Assembly (NCBI GenBank): GCA_017347465.1
Contig: AP021858.1
Location: 930,001 to 994,000, forward strand
DNA from: Candidatus Nitrosymbiomonas proteolyticus
Lineage (GTDB): Bacteria > Armatimonadota > Fimbriimonadia > Fimbriimonadales > Fimbriimonadaceae
DNA length: 64,000 nt
Direction of reading: 5' to 3'
A program made the position numbers and the translations under genes. Below, one piece after another: positions 17,107-25,005 of this stretch; position 1 is the first letter of the stretch; each line of letters begins with the position of its first letter. The notes beneath the pieces are model-generated. The model was not told where the DNA came from and did no database searches. It was given only the letters and a program-made list of their open reading frames with translations.

Positions 17107-17991
17107 CTAACCTTGGATGAAGTCAATGAGACTCAGCCCAAATCCCTGGCTGACGGTGGCGAGGGCGGCATGATATGCCGTCTCCGCGACCCTGAGTTTC
17201 ACCACCGCATCCGTCATGTCCACCTCTTCGATGTCCGCTGAACGTGCGGTGAGTTCGTCGATCCTTCGAGTGTGTTCCACCTTCAGATTCGAGATCGTGT
17301 TGAGCCTTGAGCCCACCACGCCTCGCAACTGAGCGATGGAATCGAGTTGATTCTGCAGTTCGGGAATGTCTTGGCCGCTGAGCGCTCCCAGATTCCCGCC
17401 CTGCAAATTGGTCTTCAGGCTCTCAAGCGCATTGTAGAGCCCAGTAAACAGGTCTTCGCCGGGGAGGTTGGCCGTGAGGACTTGGTTGGGGCCGACCTCC
17501 ACCGTGTACGCGTTGTTGTCGCCTGAGAATGTGATCCCCGACGGGCCGAGCGCGAACGGCTGAGTCTTCGTCGAGTGCCCTGCAAAGATGAACTGGTTCT
17601 GCGGGCCCCTGGAGTTTCCTAGGTCGATCAGTCGGCGCTGGATTTCCTCGACTTCCGTGACCATGCCTTGGCGGCTCGCTTGGTCGGTTGCGCCGTTGGC
17701 GCCGCGCACCGCGAATTCATAGGCTCGACGGGTCAGCGTCGTAAGTTCCCCCAGCGCCGTTTCCGTAAACCCAAGGTAGCCCTCCGCTGCGCTTACGTTT
17801 TTGCCGTATTGCTCGATCGAGGCTCGCAACTTGGAGTAGCTCAAAAGAATGCCCGATCCGAGCGGATCGTCGCTGGGCTTGTTGAGCCGCTTGCCCGAGG
17901 AAACCTGCAATTGCGCCTCGGTGTAGCGCTCGAGCGCGCCGGCCACCTGTGCCTTGTAGGATTCATATTGGAAGTTCGAACTGATCCTCAT
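17107..17991 (-). CDS. flgL: flagellar hook-associated protein 3 (hook-filament junction)
   Basis: A 294-residue FlgL, the second hook-filament junction protein, exported through the flagellar type III apparatus. The flagellin-like D0/D1 halves are present: N-terminal MRISSNFQYESYKAQVAGAL with QVSSGKRLNKPSDDPLGSGI, and C-terminal VKLRVAETAYHAALATVSQG ending SLIDFIQG. The middle has QFIFAGHSTKTQPF, the usual FlgL/flagellin-type turn. It lies 22 bases after flgK and before fliW, the common order in flagellar late operons. Confidence 0.95.
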   Translation of the reverse strand: MRISSNFQYESYKAQVAGALERYTEAQLQVSSGKRLNKPSDDPLGSGILLSYSKLRASIEQYGKNVSAAEGYLGFTETALGELTTLTRRAYEFAVRGANGATDQASRQGMVTEVEEIQRRLIDLGNSRGPQNQFIFAGHSTKTQPFALGPSGITFSGDNNAYTVEVGPNQVLTANLPGEDLFTGLYNALESLKTNLQGGNLGALSGQDIPELQNQLDSIAQLRGVVGSRLNTISNLKVEHTRRIDELTARSADIEEVDMTDAVVKLRVAETAYHAALATVSQGFGLSLIDFIQG

Positions 17992-18013
17992 GCGTGCCTG
18001 GCAAACCTACGGG

Positions 18014-19396
18014 TTATCGAAGCATCGTTAGTAAATCTTCGGTCACTTGATCGAAGATCGAAAGGGCTTTTGCGGCGGCTTGGTAGCTTCGTTGCAGCCG
18101 CAGCATTTCGGCCATCTCCTCGTCGAGCGATACGCCGCTGATCGCCTGCCTCTGCTGATCGATCTGAATCGCCAGCGCCTCCTGGGTGCCTCTGGACGTG
18201 TTTGCGGACTCGATCGACCGGGCCAAATCGACCAGAACTCCGGAGTAGAAGTCATGGTACGTGCTCCCTCCGAGCCCCGTCATGGGCTGCTCGCGCAGGG
18301 CGGCAATGGCTTGAGCCAGCGCGCCATCGCCCGGCGCTCCCGAAGTTCCGTGGCCGATCCGACTCGCATCTGACTTGAGGTTTGCCGCAAGATCGAAATC
18401 TCCCGCCCCGGTGGTCGGTGGGATAGCGGTTTCGTTGAAGAAGGGCAGGTTCGTCTCGCCATAGGAGTTGGTGGCCGTGCGAAAAAGCGCGTTGACCCCT
18501 TCTCGAAGGCCGTCGGCGAGGCTGTCCAGGCTTGCCCGGTTCGCGGCCATGCGATTGAGAGCCTCCATCGACCCGAAAAGCGTTCCGGTAGGCACGGCGT
18601 ACGAGTTGAGCCCATCGCTCACCGTATACGTTGCTGCGTCGAAGGTCTGCGGATACGGCCTCGCGCCTCCTCGGTCGACCAGAGTCAGCGCGCCCGCGTA
18701 CACCGAGATGGAGCCGTCGGGCTGGCTGTAGGTTTGAATGTCGGTGATTCGGCTCAGTTCTTCGATGGCGAGGTCGCGCTGGTCGAGCAAATCGTTCGGA
18801 ATCGCGCCCGTCGCCGACGCGGCGGTGATCTCCTTATTCAGTTTGTCGATGCGTGTCGTGATCTTGTCGATCTCTCCCATCGTGGCCGTGATCTGGCCCT
18901 CGAGGGCTTTCTCGGTTGCGACCACCTCTTCAAAGGCTCTACGAATTCTTCGCGCGAGTTCGATGCCGGACTGCTGCACTTCGAGTTGGGCCGCCGGAGT
19001 GCCGGGGTTAGCCGAAAGGCTCGACCACGAGTTGAAGAACCGATCGAGCGCAGCGGCAATGCCGTTTGCGCCCGGTTCGTTGTAGATGGCCTCCACTTGA
19101 GATAGGGCCGTCGAAAGGGTGCTGAAGCGTCCGAGTTCGGCTTGAACGCCCTGGAACCGCTTCTGAACGAACCCGTCGTGAGCGCGGGCGATCGAGGAGA
19201 TCGCGACGCCCGTGCCCAGCGAAAGCGCTCTCATCGACCAGAACTGGCTGGGATTCGTCGCGCCGTACGAGACGATCTGGCGGTTGTAACCCTTCGTGCC
19301 GACGTTGGCGATGTTGTGTCCAACAACGTCGAGTCCCCGCTGGAACGCGCTTAGCGCCTTGCTCGCGATATTAATGCTGTTGAATGGACTGGGCAT
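18014..19396 (-). CDS. flgK: flagellar hook-associated protein 1
   Basis: A 460-residue FlgK, the first hook-filament junction protein. The N-terminal rod/hook signature is FNSINIASKALSAFQRGLDV then VGHNIANVGTKGYNRQ; the C-terminus is DEEMAEMLRLQRSYQAAAKA with FDQVTEDLLTMLR. Extensive coiled-coil-like helices lie at ~90-190. The central region is compact compared with enteric FlgK (about 545 residues). It is 9 bases downstream of flgN, whose product is its likely export chaperone. Confidence 0.95.
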   Translation of the reverse strand: MPSPFNSINIASKALSAFQRGLDVVGHNIANVGTKGYNRQIVSYGATNPSQFWSMRALSLGTGVAISSIARAHDGFVQKRFQGVQAELGRFSTLSTALSQVEAIYNEPGANGIAAALDRFFNSWSSLSANPGTPAAQLEVQQSGIELARRIRRAFEEVVATEKALEGQITATMGEIDKITTRIDKLNKEITAASATGAIPNDLLDQRDLAIEELSRITDIQTYSQPDGSISVYAGALTLVDRGGARPYPQTFDAATYTVSDGLNSYAVPTGTLFGSMEALNRMAANRASLDSLADGLREGVNALFRTATNSYGETNLPFFNETAIPPTTGAGDFDLAANLKSDASRIGHGTSGAPGDGALAQAIAALREQPMTGLGGSTYHDFYSGVLVDLARSIESANTSRGTQEALAIQIDQQRQAISGVSLDEEMAEMLRLQRSYQAAAKALSIFDQVTEDLLTMLR

Positions 19397-19405
19397 GGGG
19401 CCTCC

Positions 19406-19888
19406 TTATGCGGCCTGGTCCATCAGGACTGCGGCGGTGGGAGAGGGCCTCCGGTACTTCGTCTGAGTCTCCGGTTGCCCCTCAGCGGCTTGGGCGATGA
19501 GCGTTAGCGTGCCGTTGACGTACGTCATCTCGCTCTCGATAAGCGCGCGGTTGCGATTGAGGATTTGCGCGATGTTCCTCGCGGCTACCATGACTCGATT
19601 GGCGACGGACTGGACCTGCTGCGCTTCGGTCTTTTCCAGAACTTGCACTAAGCTTCGAAGGTTGGGCTCCGTGCCCAGACTTTCGGCCAGCGATTGGGCG
19701 CAAGCCGCAGCGCGGTCATCAATTCGTCGCAGTTGGTCGAGCAGGGAATCGAGGTCAGGCTGGAGCCTCTCGATCCTTGCGACGTCGCGGAGGGTAAGTG
19801 CGGCGGTCTGCTCGTGCAGCGTCCGGAGCAATCGCTCCGATGCGCCGAGCCATTCCCACCAATGGGTTTGCAGTTCACGTGTTTTCAT
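19406..19888 (-). CDS. flgN: flagellar export chaperone FlgN family
   Basis: A 160-residue, almost wholly alpha-helical protein (HWWEWLGASERLLRTLHEQT, LDSLLDQLRRIDDRAAACAQ, ILNRNRALIESEMTYVNGTL). The last stretch matches the FlgN region that binds FlgK/FlgL. It would keep the junction proteins soluble and deliver them to the export gate. Position immediately upstream of flgK, and the 4-base ATGA overlap with the preceding rod-binding gene, support the call more than sequence identity does. Confidence 0.85.
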   Translation of the reverse strand: MKTRELQTHWWEWLGASERLLRTLHEQTAALTLRDVARIERLQPDLDSLLDQLRRIDDRAAACAQSLAESLGTEPNLRSLVQVLEKTEAQQVQSVANRVMVAARNIAQILNRNRALIESEMTYVNGTLTLIAQAAEGQPETQTKYRRPSPTAAVLMDQAA

Positions 19889-20259
19889 GAGTTGTCCTTG
19901 GGAGTGAGGTTGAGGGGGTCTGAAGTCGACGGGCTCGTTTTCGAAGCGGTGGCCTCTTGAGCGAGTCGCTGAACTTCCTGGGCGAATGCCGACGGCGCAA
20001 GCTGCCGGAAGAGCATCGAACCGAAGCCGAAGGTCCCGCGCTTCGCGACCGAGTCGGCGATCGCCTGATTGAAGAGGTCGTCGTAGATTTCGGTCCCGTA
20101 CCCTTGCCCGAAGCCGGTTTTCGGGATCGACCTCCGCATGACCGAGATGAGGTCCTTGACGAACACCCCTTCGAGGTCGGAGGTCGTTTTCTTGAGCTTC
20201 GCGACGGTCGGGGCGGCCTGAAGAGCAAGGCCCAAGTTGTCAGTGAGCGGATTCATCAT
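19885..20259 (-). CDS. flgJ: flagellar rod-binding protein, FlgJ N-terminal domain only
   Basis: A 124-residue stand-alone rod-binding (Rod-bind) protein corresponding to the N-terminal half of FlgJ. The motif LEGVFVKDLISVMRRSIPKT with GQGYGTEIYDDLFNQAIADS is characteristic. The muramidase half of enteric FlgJ is absent, as in many non-proteobacterial flagella, so a separate peptidoglycan hydrolase must open the wall for the rod. It starts 2 bases after the flgI stop and overlaps flgN by 4 bases. Confidence 0.92.
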   Translation of the reverse strand: MMNPLTDNLGLALQAAPTVAKLKKTTSDLEGVFVKDLISVMRRSIPKTGFGQGYGTEIYDDLFNQAIADSVAKRGTFGFGSMLFRQLAPSAFAQEVQRLAQEATASKTSPSTSDPLNLTPKDNS

Positions 20260-20261
20260 GG

Positions 20262-21464
20262 CTACTGCACCTTGATCCTTGCCTTCAGCGAGCCTTGTTC
20301 CTGAAGCGCTTGCAGGATGGCGATGATGTCGGTCGGACTGACTCTCAGCGCCTGAAAGAGCTTGGCGAGGTCGGCGACGGTCGCGGTCGGAGCGATCAGT
20401 GCTACTTGCGCTTGGTCCTCTCGTGCGTCGACTCGGGTTTGGGGCACAACGGCGGTCTCCCCTTTGGAGAAAGGCGCGGGCTGACTCACAAGCAGATCGG
20501 TTTCGATCCTGACATTGAGGCTGCCCTTCGCCACGACCGCGGGTCCGAGCCGGACGTTACCCCCGACAACGATCGTTCCCGTTCGTTCGTTGATCACCAC
20601 CAGGGCGGCGGTGTCCGCGCGGACGGTCAGGAGTTCGATCTCGCTCATCGATTCGATGGGCAGTCGGTCGGGGGGGAGGTTGAGTTCGATGGTGCCCGCG
20701 GTCAGTGCCCTTGGGAGGTACTCCGGCCACACGGATGCGATCTTCTCGGCGACCCGCTTCGAGGTCGTAAGGTCCGCTTCGTCGAGTTCCAAGAATAGCT
20801 TTCCGTCAAAGACGGTCTGCGTGGTCACGGCCGTTTCGACGAACGCGCCCGAGGGGATTCGTCCGACCGTCGAGTGGTTCTTCTGTACCGAGTTGCCGCC
20901 CGAGCCAACGTTGAACCCACCGATGCTGACCGAACCCTGCGCGGCGGCGTAGACAACGTCCTTGCTGTTGGCAGCGTACAGGGGCGCCTGCAACAGCGTC
21001 CCGCCCTGAAGGCTCTTCGCGTCCCCAATCGACTGAACGGTCACGTCGATCCGGTTGCCCGGCGTCGAGAAGGGGGGAAGCTCGGCGGTGATGGCTACAA
21101 CCGCCACATTCTTCACCTTGAGGAAGTTCGGGTCGACCGCCGTACCTGCGAACTTCATGGCGTTCGCAAGGAGTGTTTGCGTAAACGGGGTGTTCTTGGT
21201 GTCGCCAGTCCCTTCCAGGCCCACGACCAGCCCGTAGCCGAGTAGCTGGTTGCTCCTGACCCCACGGAACCTGGCGATGTCCTTGATTCGCACTTCGATG
21301 CCGTTCTTTTCAGCGTCGATGATGCTTTCCAGTCTCTTGGCCGCGCGCTGCAGGGCTTCTTGCGAGATGACCGCACCGGACTGGTCGCCACCCTGGCCGG
21401 GGTACGACTGAGCCCCCAACGGGCTTGCGGCGAAAACGAATACGAAGGCAAGTAAGAATCTCAT
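20262..21464 (-). CDS. flgI: flagellar P-ring protein
   Basis: A 400-residue FlgI with a signal peptide (MRFLLAFVFVFAASPLGAQS); it forms the P-ring around the rod in the periplasm. Conserved segments: VRIKDIARFRGVRSNQLLGY with GLVVGLEGTGDT, FLKVKNVAVVAITAELPPFS, GDAKSLQGGTLLQAPLYAA, INERTGTIVVGGNVRLGP and the C-terminal LKARIKVQ. A 30-residue Gln/Gly/Ala-rich insert between the signal peptide and the conserved domain is a lineage extra. P- and L-ring genes imply a Gram-negative envelope. FlgA (22067) is its assembly chaperone. Confidence 0.96.
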   Translation of the reverse strand: MRFLLAFVFVFAASPLGAQSYPGQGGDQSGAVISQEALQRAAKRLESIIDAEKNGIEVRIKDIARFRGVRSNQLLGYGLVVGLEGTGDTKNTPFTQTLLANAMKFAGTAVDPNFLKVKNVAVVAITAELPPFSTPGNRIDVTVQSIGDAKSLQGGTLLQAPLYAANSKDVVYAAAQGSVSIGGFNVGSGGNSVQKNHSTVGRIPSGAFVETAVTTQTVFDGKLFLELDEADLTTSKRVAEKIASVWPEYLPRALTAGTIELNLPPDRLPIESMSEIELLTVRADTAALVVINERTGTIVVGGNVRLGPAVVAKGSLNVRIETDLLVSQPAPFSKGETAVVPQTRVDAREDQAQVALIAPTATVADLAKLFQALRVSPTDIIAILQALQEQGSLKARIKVQ

Positions 21465-21473
21465 GTTTCGCTC

Positions 21474-22070
21474 CTAAAACAGCCAGTCGAGAATTCGCGT
21501 GAGGATGCCCCGCTGCTGTCGGTCGCTGATCATCCCCTTGCCGTCGACGGTGATGCTCGCCTCGGCGATGTGCTCGCTGAGCACCGTGTTGTCGCTACGA
21601 ATGTCGTCGCGGCGCACGACTCCAGTGAGGCGAAACGTCTGAACTTGCTTGTTGACTTGCACCGAGCGCGTGCCTTCGAGCACGAGCTGGCCGTTCGGAA
21701 GGACCTGCTTCACGATTCCTGTCATCCGGGCCACCAACCGGCCCGATTGACTCGTGTTGCCCTTTCCGTCCACGGTGGATGATGCAGCCGTCGAGAGAGC
21801 GGGAATGAGCTTGTCGATGAGAGGGCCGACAGCTCGCGTAATCGCATTGTCGTCCGACTTGGACGCCTTGGTGCTGGCGGCAAACGAAGCGATGGTCGAT
21901 TCGCTGATGAGAATCGTCACCACGTCGCCCTCGGCCCGCGCGGTCCGATCCATCATCGGGTTGATGTAATGGGTCGGCCATAGTGAGCCAGGGTTGTTGG
22001 GATCGACGGCTTGCGCGCCCGCGATTCCAGCGAGCAGCAACGTCGCCACACATGAGGACAAGGCTTTCAT
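21474..22070 (-). CDS. flgH: flagellar L-ring protein, without lipobox
   Basis: A 198-residue FlgH, the L-ring of the flagellar basal body in the outer membrane. Family motifs: DVVTILISESTIASFAAS, VTGIVKQVLPNGQLVLEGTR-like segment (MTGIVKQVLPNGQLVLEG), VQTFRLTGVVRRDDI and the C-terminal WLF. The signal peptide is MKALSSCVATLLLAGIAGAQ. Its only Cys is residue 7, before the hydrophobic core, so the lipidated cysteine found after the signal in enteric FlgH is missing here. The ATGA at its start overlaps the end of flgA. Confidence 0.94.
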   Translation of the reverse strand: MKALSSCVATLLLAGIAGAQAVDPNNPGSLWPTHYINPMMDRTARAEGDVVTILISESTIASFAASTKASKSDDNAITRAVGPLIDKLIPALSTAASSTVDGKGNTSQSGRLVARMTGIVKQVLPNGQLVLEGTRSVQVNKQVQTFRLTGVVRRDDIRSDNTVLSEHIAEASITVDGKGMISDRQQRGILTRILDWLF

Positions 22071-23227
22071 AGTTTCACCTCCACGATGCCCGGCGCTTTC
22101 ACGACGCCGAGGTGGGTTGTTTGGGTGGGGGGCTGGCCGAGGGAGAGGCTCACTTCGACCGCTTGGCCCACGAATGCGTTGGACTTTGCCCGTCCGGAGA
22201 GTTCAGCTACGACGCCGCCCGATCGGACAAGGACTTTCACCGTCGAGCCGGCCTTGACGCCCGCCTCGGCCGAATCGACGGACAGGCGGATCGTCCGAGA
22301 ATTGAACTTCGATCCGCCGATATAGACGGCCAGCACGACCGAAACCGAACTGTTGGCAGTTCGCACCGATTCGGCGCGAAGTTCGACCTCCCCGACCGGC
22401 GCAATGAAGTCTCGCTCGTCGGCTTCGCTTGAAAACGGGAGGTCGCCCAGCTCGCGCTTTGCAGCCTCACGCGCGGCAGTCACCAGCTGAGCAGCGGGGA
22501 TTGCCTGGGACCGCGTGACGACTTCGATGAGGGGCGGGAGTTCGTCGACGATTTGGGAGGGCGCGAGCCCTGCGGTTTGAACCCGGGCTACGACACGGGC
22601 TTTGGAAATCTTCAGCGAAACGCCGACCGGGGGCGCTTGCGCGATCTCGATCGATTCCAGCAAGCGATGCCACTCCGTCCGGCCTTCCAGTCGAAGGAGG
22701 TCGAGAAGTCGAACCGGTCCAGGGTCGACCTCGACTCGCTCCGGGGCTCGCAGAATCAAGCTGCCCGGGGTGAGGAGAGGGCTTATCGTCGGGTCTACTG
22801 CCGGCTCCGTTCGGAGGGAAACGCCCACCTTCCCGGAAACCACCTTGCCCCAGCCTTCGCTTGCTGGGAAACCCACGCGAGGGCGCTGGCTGAAGGCCAT
22901 GAGCCCCGCCTCCAGAAGCGTCGGGCTGCCCGCAACTTGCGCGAGAACGATCCGCCCCAATCGCGACTCGCTCGACTGAGAACGTCCCTCGACCCACCCG
23001 TCTTCGGTGATCGAGAGCGATTCCAGCGCCGCTGGCGCGGGAACCGTGGGAACCAGGGGCGCTCCTGTCGGGTGAGTGAGCCTTCCGCCCTGCACCTGAA
23101 GCGTTGCGCTCTTGGCGTAAACGATCCTTCCTTCGAGAGCGAACCTCAGGTATCCGGGCCCGTCGATCGAAACGTCGACCGAGAGCCAGACGCCGGTAGC
23201 AAGGGTGAGGGCTGCGAGGGTCGTCAT
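22067..23227 (-). CDS. flgA: FlgA, P-ring assembly chaperone with a FlgG-like N-terminal domain
   Basis: A 386-residue protein, larger than a usual FlgA (~220-330). The C-terminal part is FlgA: a winged/SAF region near 145-220 (DPGPVRLLDLLRLEGR, APPVGVSLKISKARVVARVQ) and the chaperone beta domain near 230-386 (VKAGSTVKVLVRSGGVVAEL, HLGVVKAPGIVEVKL). Residues ~16-130 do not look like FlgA but align with residues ~92-213 of the neighbouring FlgG: GPGYLRFALEG against GEGFFEIELPNG, and TGAPLVPTVPAP against DGYPLSPSITIP. The N-terminus (MTTLAALTLATGVWLS) is a weak signal peptide. It lies 6 bases after flgG and overlaps flgH by 4. Confidence 0.88.
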   Translation of the reverse strand: MTTLAALTLATGVWLSVDVSIDGPGYLRFALEGRIVYAKSATLQVQGGRLTHPTGAPLVPTVPAPAALESLSITEDGWVEGRSQSSESRLGRIVLAQVAGSPTLLEAGLMAFSQRPRVGFPASEGWGKVVSGKVGVSLRTEPAVDPTISPLLTPGSLILRAPERVEVDPGPVRLLDLLRLEGRTEWHRLLESIEIAQAPPVGVSLKISKARVVARVQTAGLAPSQIVDELPPLIEVVTRSQAIPAAQLVTAAREAAKRELGDLPFSSEADERDFIAPVGEVELRAESVRTANSSVSVVLAVYIGGSKFNSRTIRLSVDSAEAGVKAGSTVKVLVRSGGVVAELSGRAKSNAFVGQAVEVSLSLGQPPTQTTHLGVVKAPGIVEVKL

Positions 23228-23233
23228 TTCGAA

Positions 23234-24022
23234 TTACCTCTTGAGGTTGTTGAGCATCCCGAGCATGTCGTCGGCGGTCTGGATCGCCTTGGAGTTGATT
23301 TCGTAGGCCCTCTGGGCGAGGATCATCCGCACCATCTCCTCGACGATCTGAACGTTGGACCCCTCGAGGAACCCCGCTTGAATCCGGCCGGAGCCCTCTT
23401 CGCCGGGATTGACCGTGGTGGGAGTGCCGCTTGCCCCGCCCGCTTCGTAGAGGTTCTGACCCAGCCGGATCAGACCCGAAGGGTTCGGGAAAATCGCCAC
23501 GGTCAGTTGTCCCAGTTCTTGGGGTTCGTTCGTGTCCGGCAGCAGCGCGCTGATGACGCCCGATTCGCTGACCGAGACCGCCGTGACTCCGGTGGGGATC
23601 GTAATGCTGGGCGAGAGCGGATAACCGTCGCTCGTTACGAGAATCCCGTTTGCATCGACCTTGAACGACCCATCACGGGTGTAGGCAAGGGTTCCGTTCG
23701 GGAGTTCGATTTCGAAGAACCCTTCGCCAGAAATCGCGAGATCGAGCGGGTTGCCGGTCGCCAGAAGGGGACCTGAGTTGAATGAAGTGGCGTTGGCCGA
23801 GAACTTCGATCCGAGTCCCACGTTGAGCGTAATCGGCTGTTGCGCGCCCGCTCCCGTGCTGGTCCCTGAGACCTTGTAGATTTGGTACATCAGGTCCTGG
23901 AACTCGGCTCGCTGCTGCTTGAAGGCTGTGGTGTTGACGTTTGCGAGGTTGTTCGCAATCGTGTCCAGATTCATTTGTTGGGCGACCATGCCGGTGCCCG
24001 CGGTTGTCAAAGATCGCATCAT
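23234..24022 (-). CDS. flgG: flagellar distal rod protein
   Basis: A 262-residue FlgG, the distal rod. N-terminal MMRSLTTAGTGMVAQQMNLD and TIANNLANVNTTAFKQQRAE form the D0 segment and the rod/hook signature. The central D1 domain (~92-213) begins AISGEGFFEIELPNG; the C-terminus is RMILAQRAYEINSKAIQTAD ending MLNNLKR. Length equals that of enteric FlgG. The start is the double ATG at 24017-24022, preceded by an AAGGAGAA ribosome site; upstream codons in frame are not protein-like. It lies 122 bases after flgF and shares its D1 domain with FlgA. Confidence 0.96.
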   Translation of the reverse strand: MMRSLTTAGTGMVAQQMNLDTIANNLANVNTTAFKQQRAEFQDLMYQIYKVSGTSTGAGAQQPITLNVGLGSKFSANATSFNSGPLLATGNPLDLAISGEGFFEIELPNGTLAYTRDGSFKVDANGILVTSDGYPLSPSITIPTGVTAVSVSESGVISALLPDTNEPQELGQLTVAIFPNPSGLIRLGQNLYEAGGASGTPTTVNPGEEGSGRIQAGFLEGSNVQIVEEMVRMILAQRAYEINSKAIQTADDMLGMLNNLKR

Positions 24023-24144
24023 GACTGTGCCGTATTCTCCTTGCGTCTCCCGACGCCGGTGTCGCGGCCTTCTTCGATCCTTCGCGGCGAGTTCATCGGC
24101 TCGCCTGACCCGCCTCCTGGCCTTCCTGGCCAAGGTCCGGCTGA
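24023..24144. other. intergenic between flgF and flgG
   Basis: The 122-base gap is the largest within the flagellar operon. On the minus strand it contains an inverted repeat GGCGAG-N8-CTCGCC and a TGGCC-N5-GGCCA repeat, then the flgG ribosome site. No U-tract follows, so these are not simple terminators. I see no coding character and no convincing promoter. Confidence 0.5.
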
Positions 24145-24867
24145 TTAGGAGTTGTGAAGGCTCTGAATGAGTTTTTGTGTCAGTTCGTCTTGTTGCTGAA
24201 TCGACCTCTGGGCGAGTTCGAACGCTCTCCCGACTTCGATCAGTTGGATCATCGATTGGATGGGGTTCACGTTGGAGGATTCGAGCGCGCGCCACTGCAC
24301 CCGAAGCTCAGGGTCGGGCTCGGCGTCTTGAGACTGGAACCGTCCCGCTCCGTCCTTTGCGAACGTGCCGTCAAAAACGCCCAACCGGGCGACGACGACT
24401 CCGTCGGCCGAAATGCTTCCGTCTTCGGAGGTCGCAATCTCGCCTTGAGGAATCTGAATCGGAAGTCCTCCGTCGTCCAAGACGGGCTCGCCCCGCACGG
24501 TCGAGAGCATTCCGTCGGAGTTGAGCGTAAACGCTCCGTCCCGCGTGTAGCGAACGCCGGCCTCGGTCTGAATGGCAAACATCCCGCGATTCGAGGCCAT
24601 AGCGACGTCGAACGGCCGCCCCGTGGTCTCCAAAGCGCCTTGCTCGAAGACCGTAAAGGAGGCAGCGACCCCGACGCCTGGCAGAGGCTTATCGATCGGA
24701 TCGTTGCCGTTGGGAACCCCGATTTGCCGCGAGAGCGTCTCCCCGAACGCCAAGCCGTCGCGTTTGTAGCCCCTTGTCGAGGCGTTGGCGAGGTTGTTCG
24801 CGATCAGGTCCATCGCTCGCTGGCTCGCAAGCATCCCTATGGCAGTTGTTTCAATTCCGCGGTTCAT
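24145..24867 (-). CDS. flgF: flagellar proximal rod protein FlgF
   Basis: A 240-residue rod protein paralogous to FlgG. N-terminus MNRGIETTAIGMLASQRAMD with LIANNLANASTRGYKRDGLA is the FlgF/FlgG rod signature; the D1 domain has FAIQTEAGVRYTRDGAFTLN; the C-terminal D0 ends IQLIEVGRAFELAQRSIQQQ. First gene of the operon. The family-typical start is ATG 24865-24867; a GTG at 24888 would add seven residues. I call it FlgF from its place before flgG and its shorter, more divergent D1; some annotators would name it FlgG-like. Confidence 0.9.
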   Translation of the reverse strand: MNRGIETTAIGMLASQRAMDLIANNLANASTRGYKRDGLAFGETLSRQIGVPNGNDPIDKPLPGVGVAASFTVFEQGALETTGRPFDVAMASNRGMFAIQTEAGVRYTRDGAFTLNSDGMLSTVRGEPVLDDGGLPIQIPQGEIATSEDGSISADGVVVARLGVFDGTFAKDGAGRFQSQDAEPDPELRVQWRALESSNVNPIQSMIQLIEVGRAFELAQRSIQQQDELTQKLIQSLHNS

Positions 24868-25005
24868 CCCCAAATCAGAAGTCGGCACGCAACTTTGCGG
24901 GGATTAGGGTTCAAACTTCGCAATCGACTTCAGGTTTTGGAGATTCTCGCCCATCCCCAATCGTCCGGGCCCCCTATAGGCCCCTGATCGTGTACGCTAT
25001 TTCCT
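24868..25005. other. divergent regulatory region flgF / priA
   Basis: 138 bases between two divergent genes. It must hold the promoter of the ~8.4-kb flagellar operon. I find neither a sigma-28 consensus (TAAA-N15-GCCGATAA) nor a sigma-54 GG/GC pair. A TACGCT at 24993-24998 lies 7 bases before the priA GTG and fits the start-proximal -10 pattern seen elsewhere in the window. Confidence 0.5.
24993..24998 (+). promoter_or_regulatory. -10-like box TACGCT, 7 bases before priA
   Basis: TANNNT-type box directly upstream of the GTG start with no ribosome site between them; suggests a leaderless priA transcript. Confidence 0.4.

Noticed and set aside
22553-23776. 407-codon open frame on the plus strand
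   Set aside because: Antisense to flgA and flgG, which have strong family matches on the other strand.
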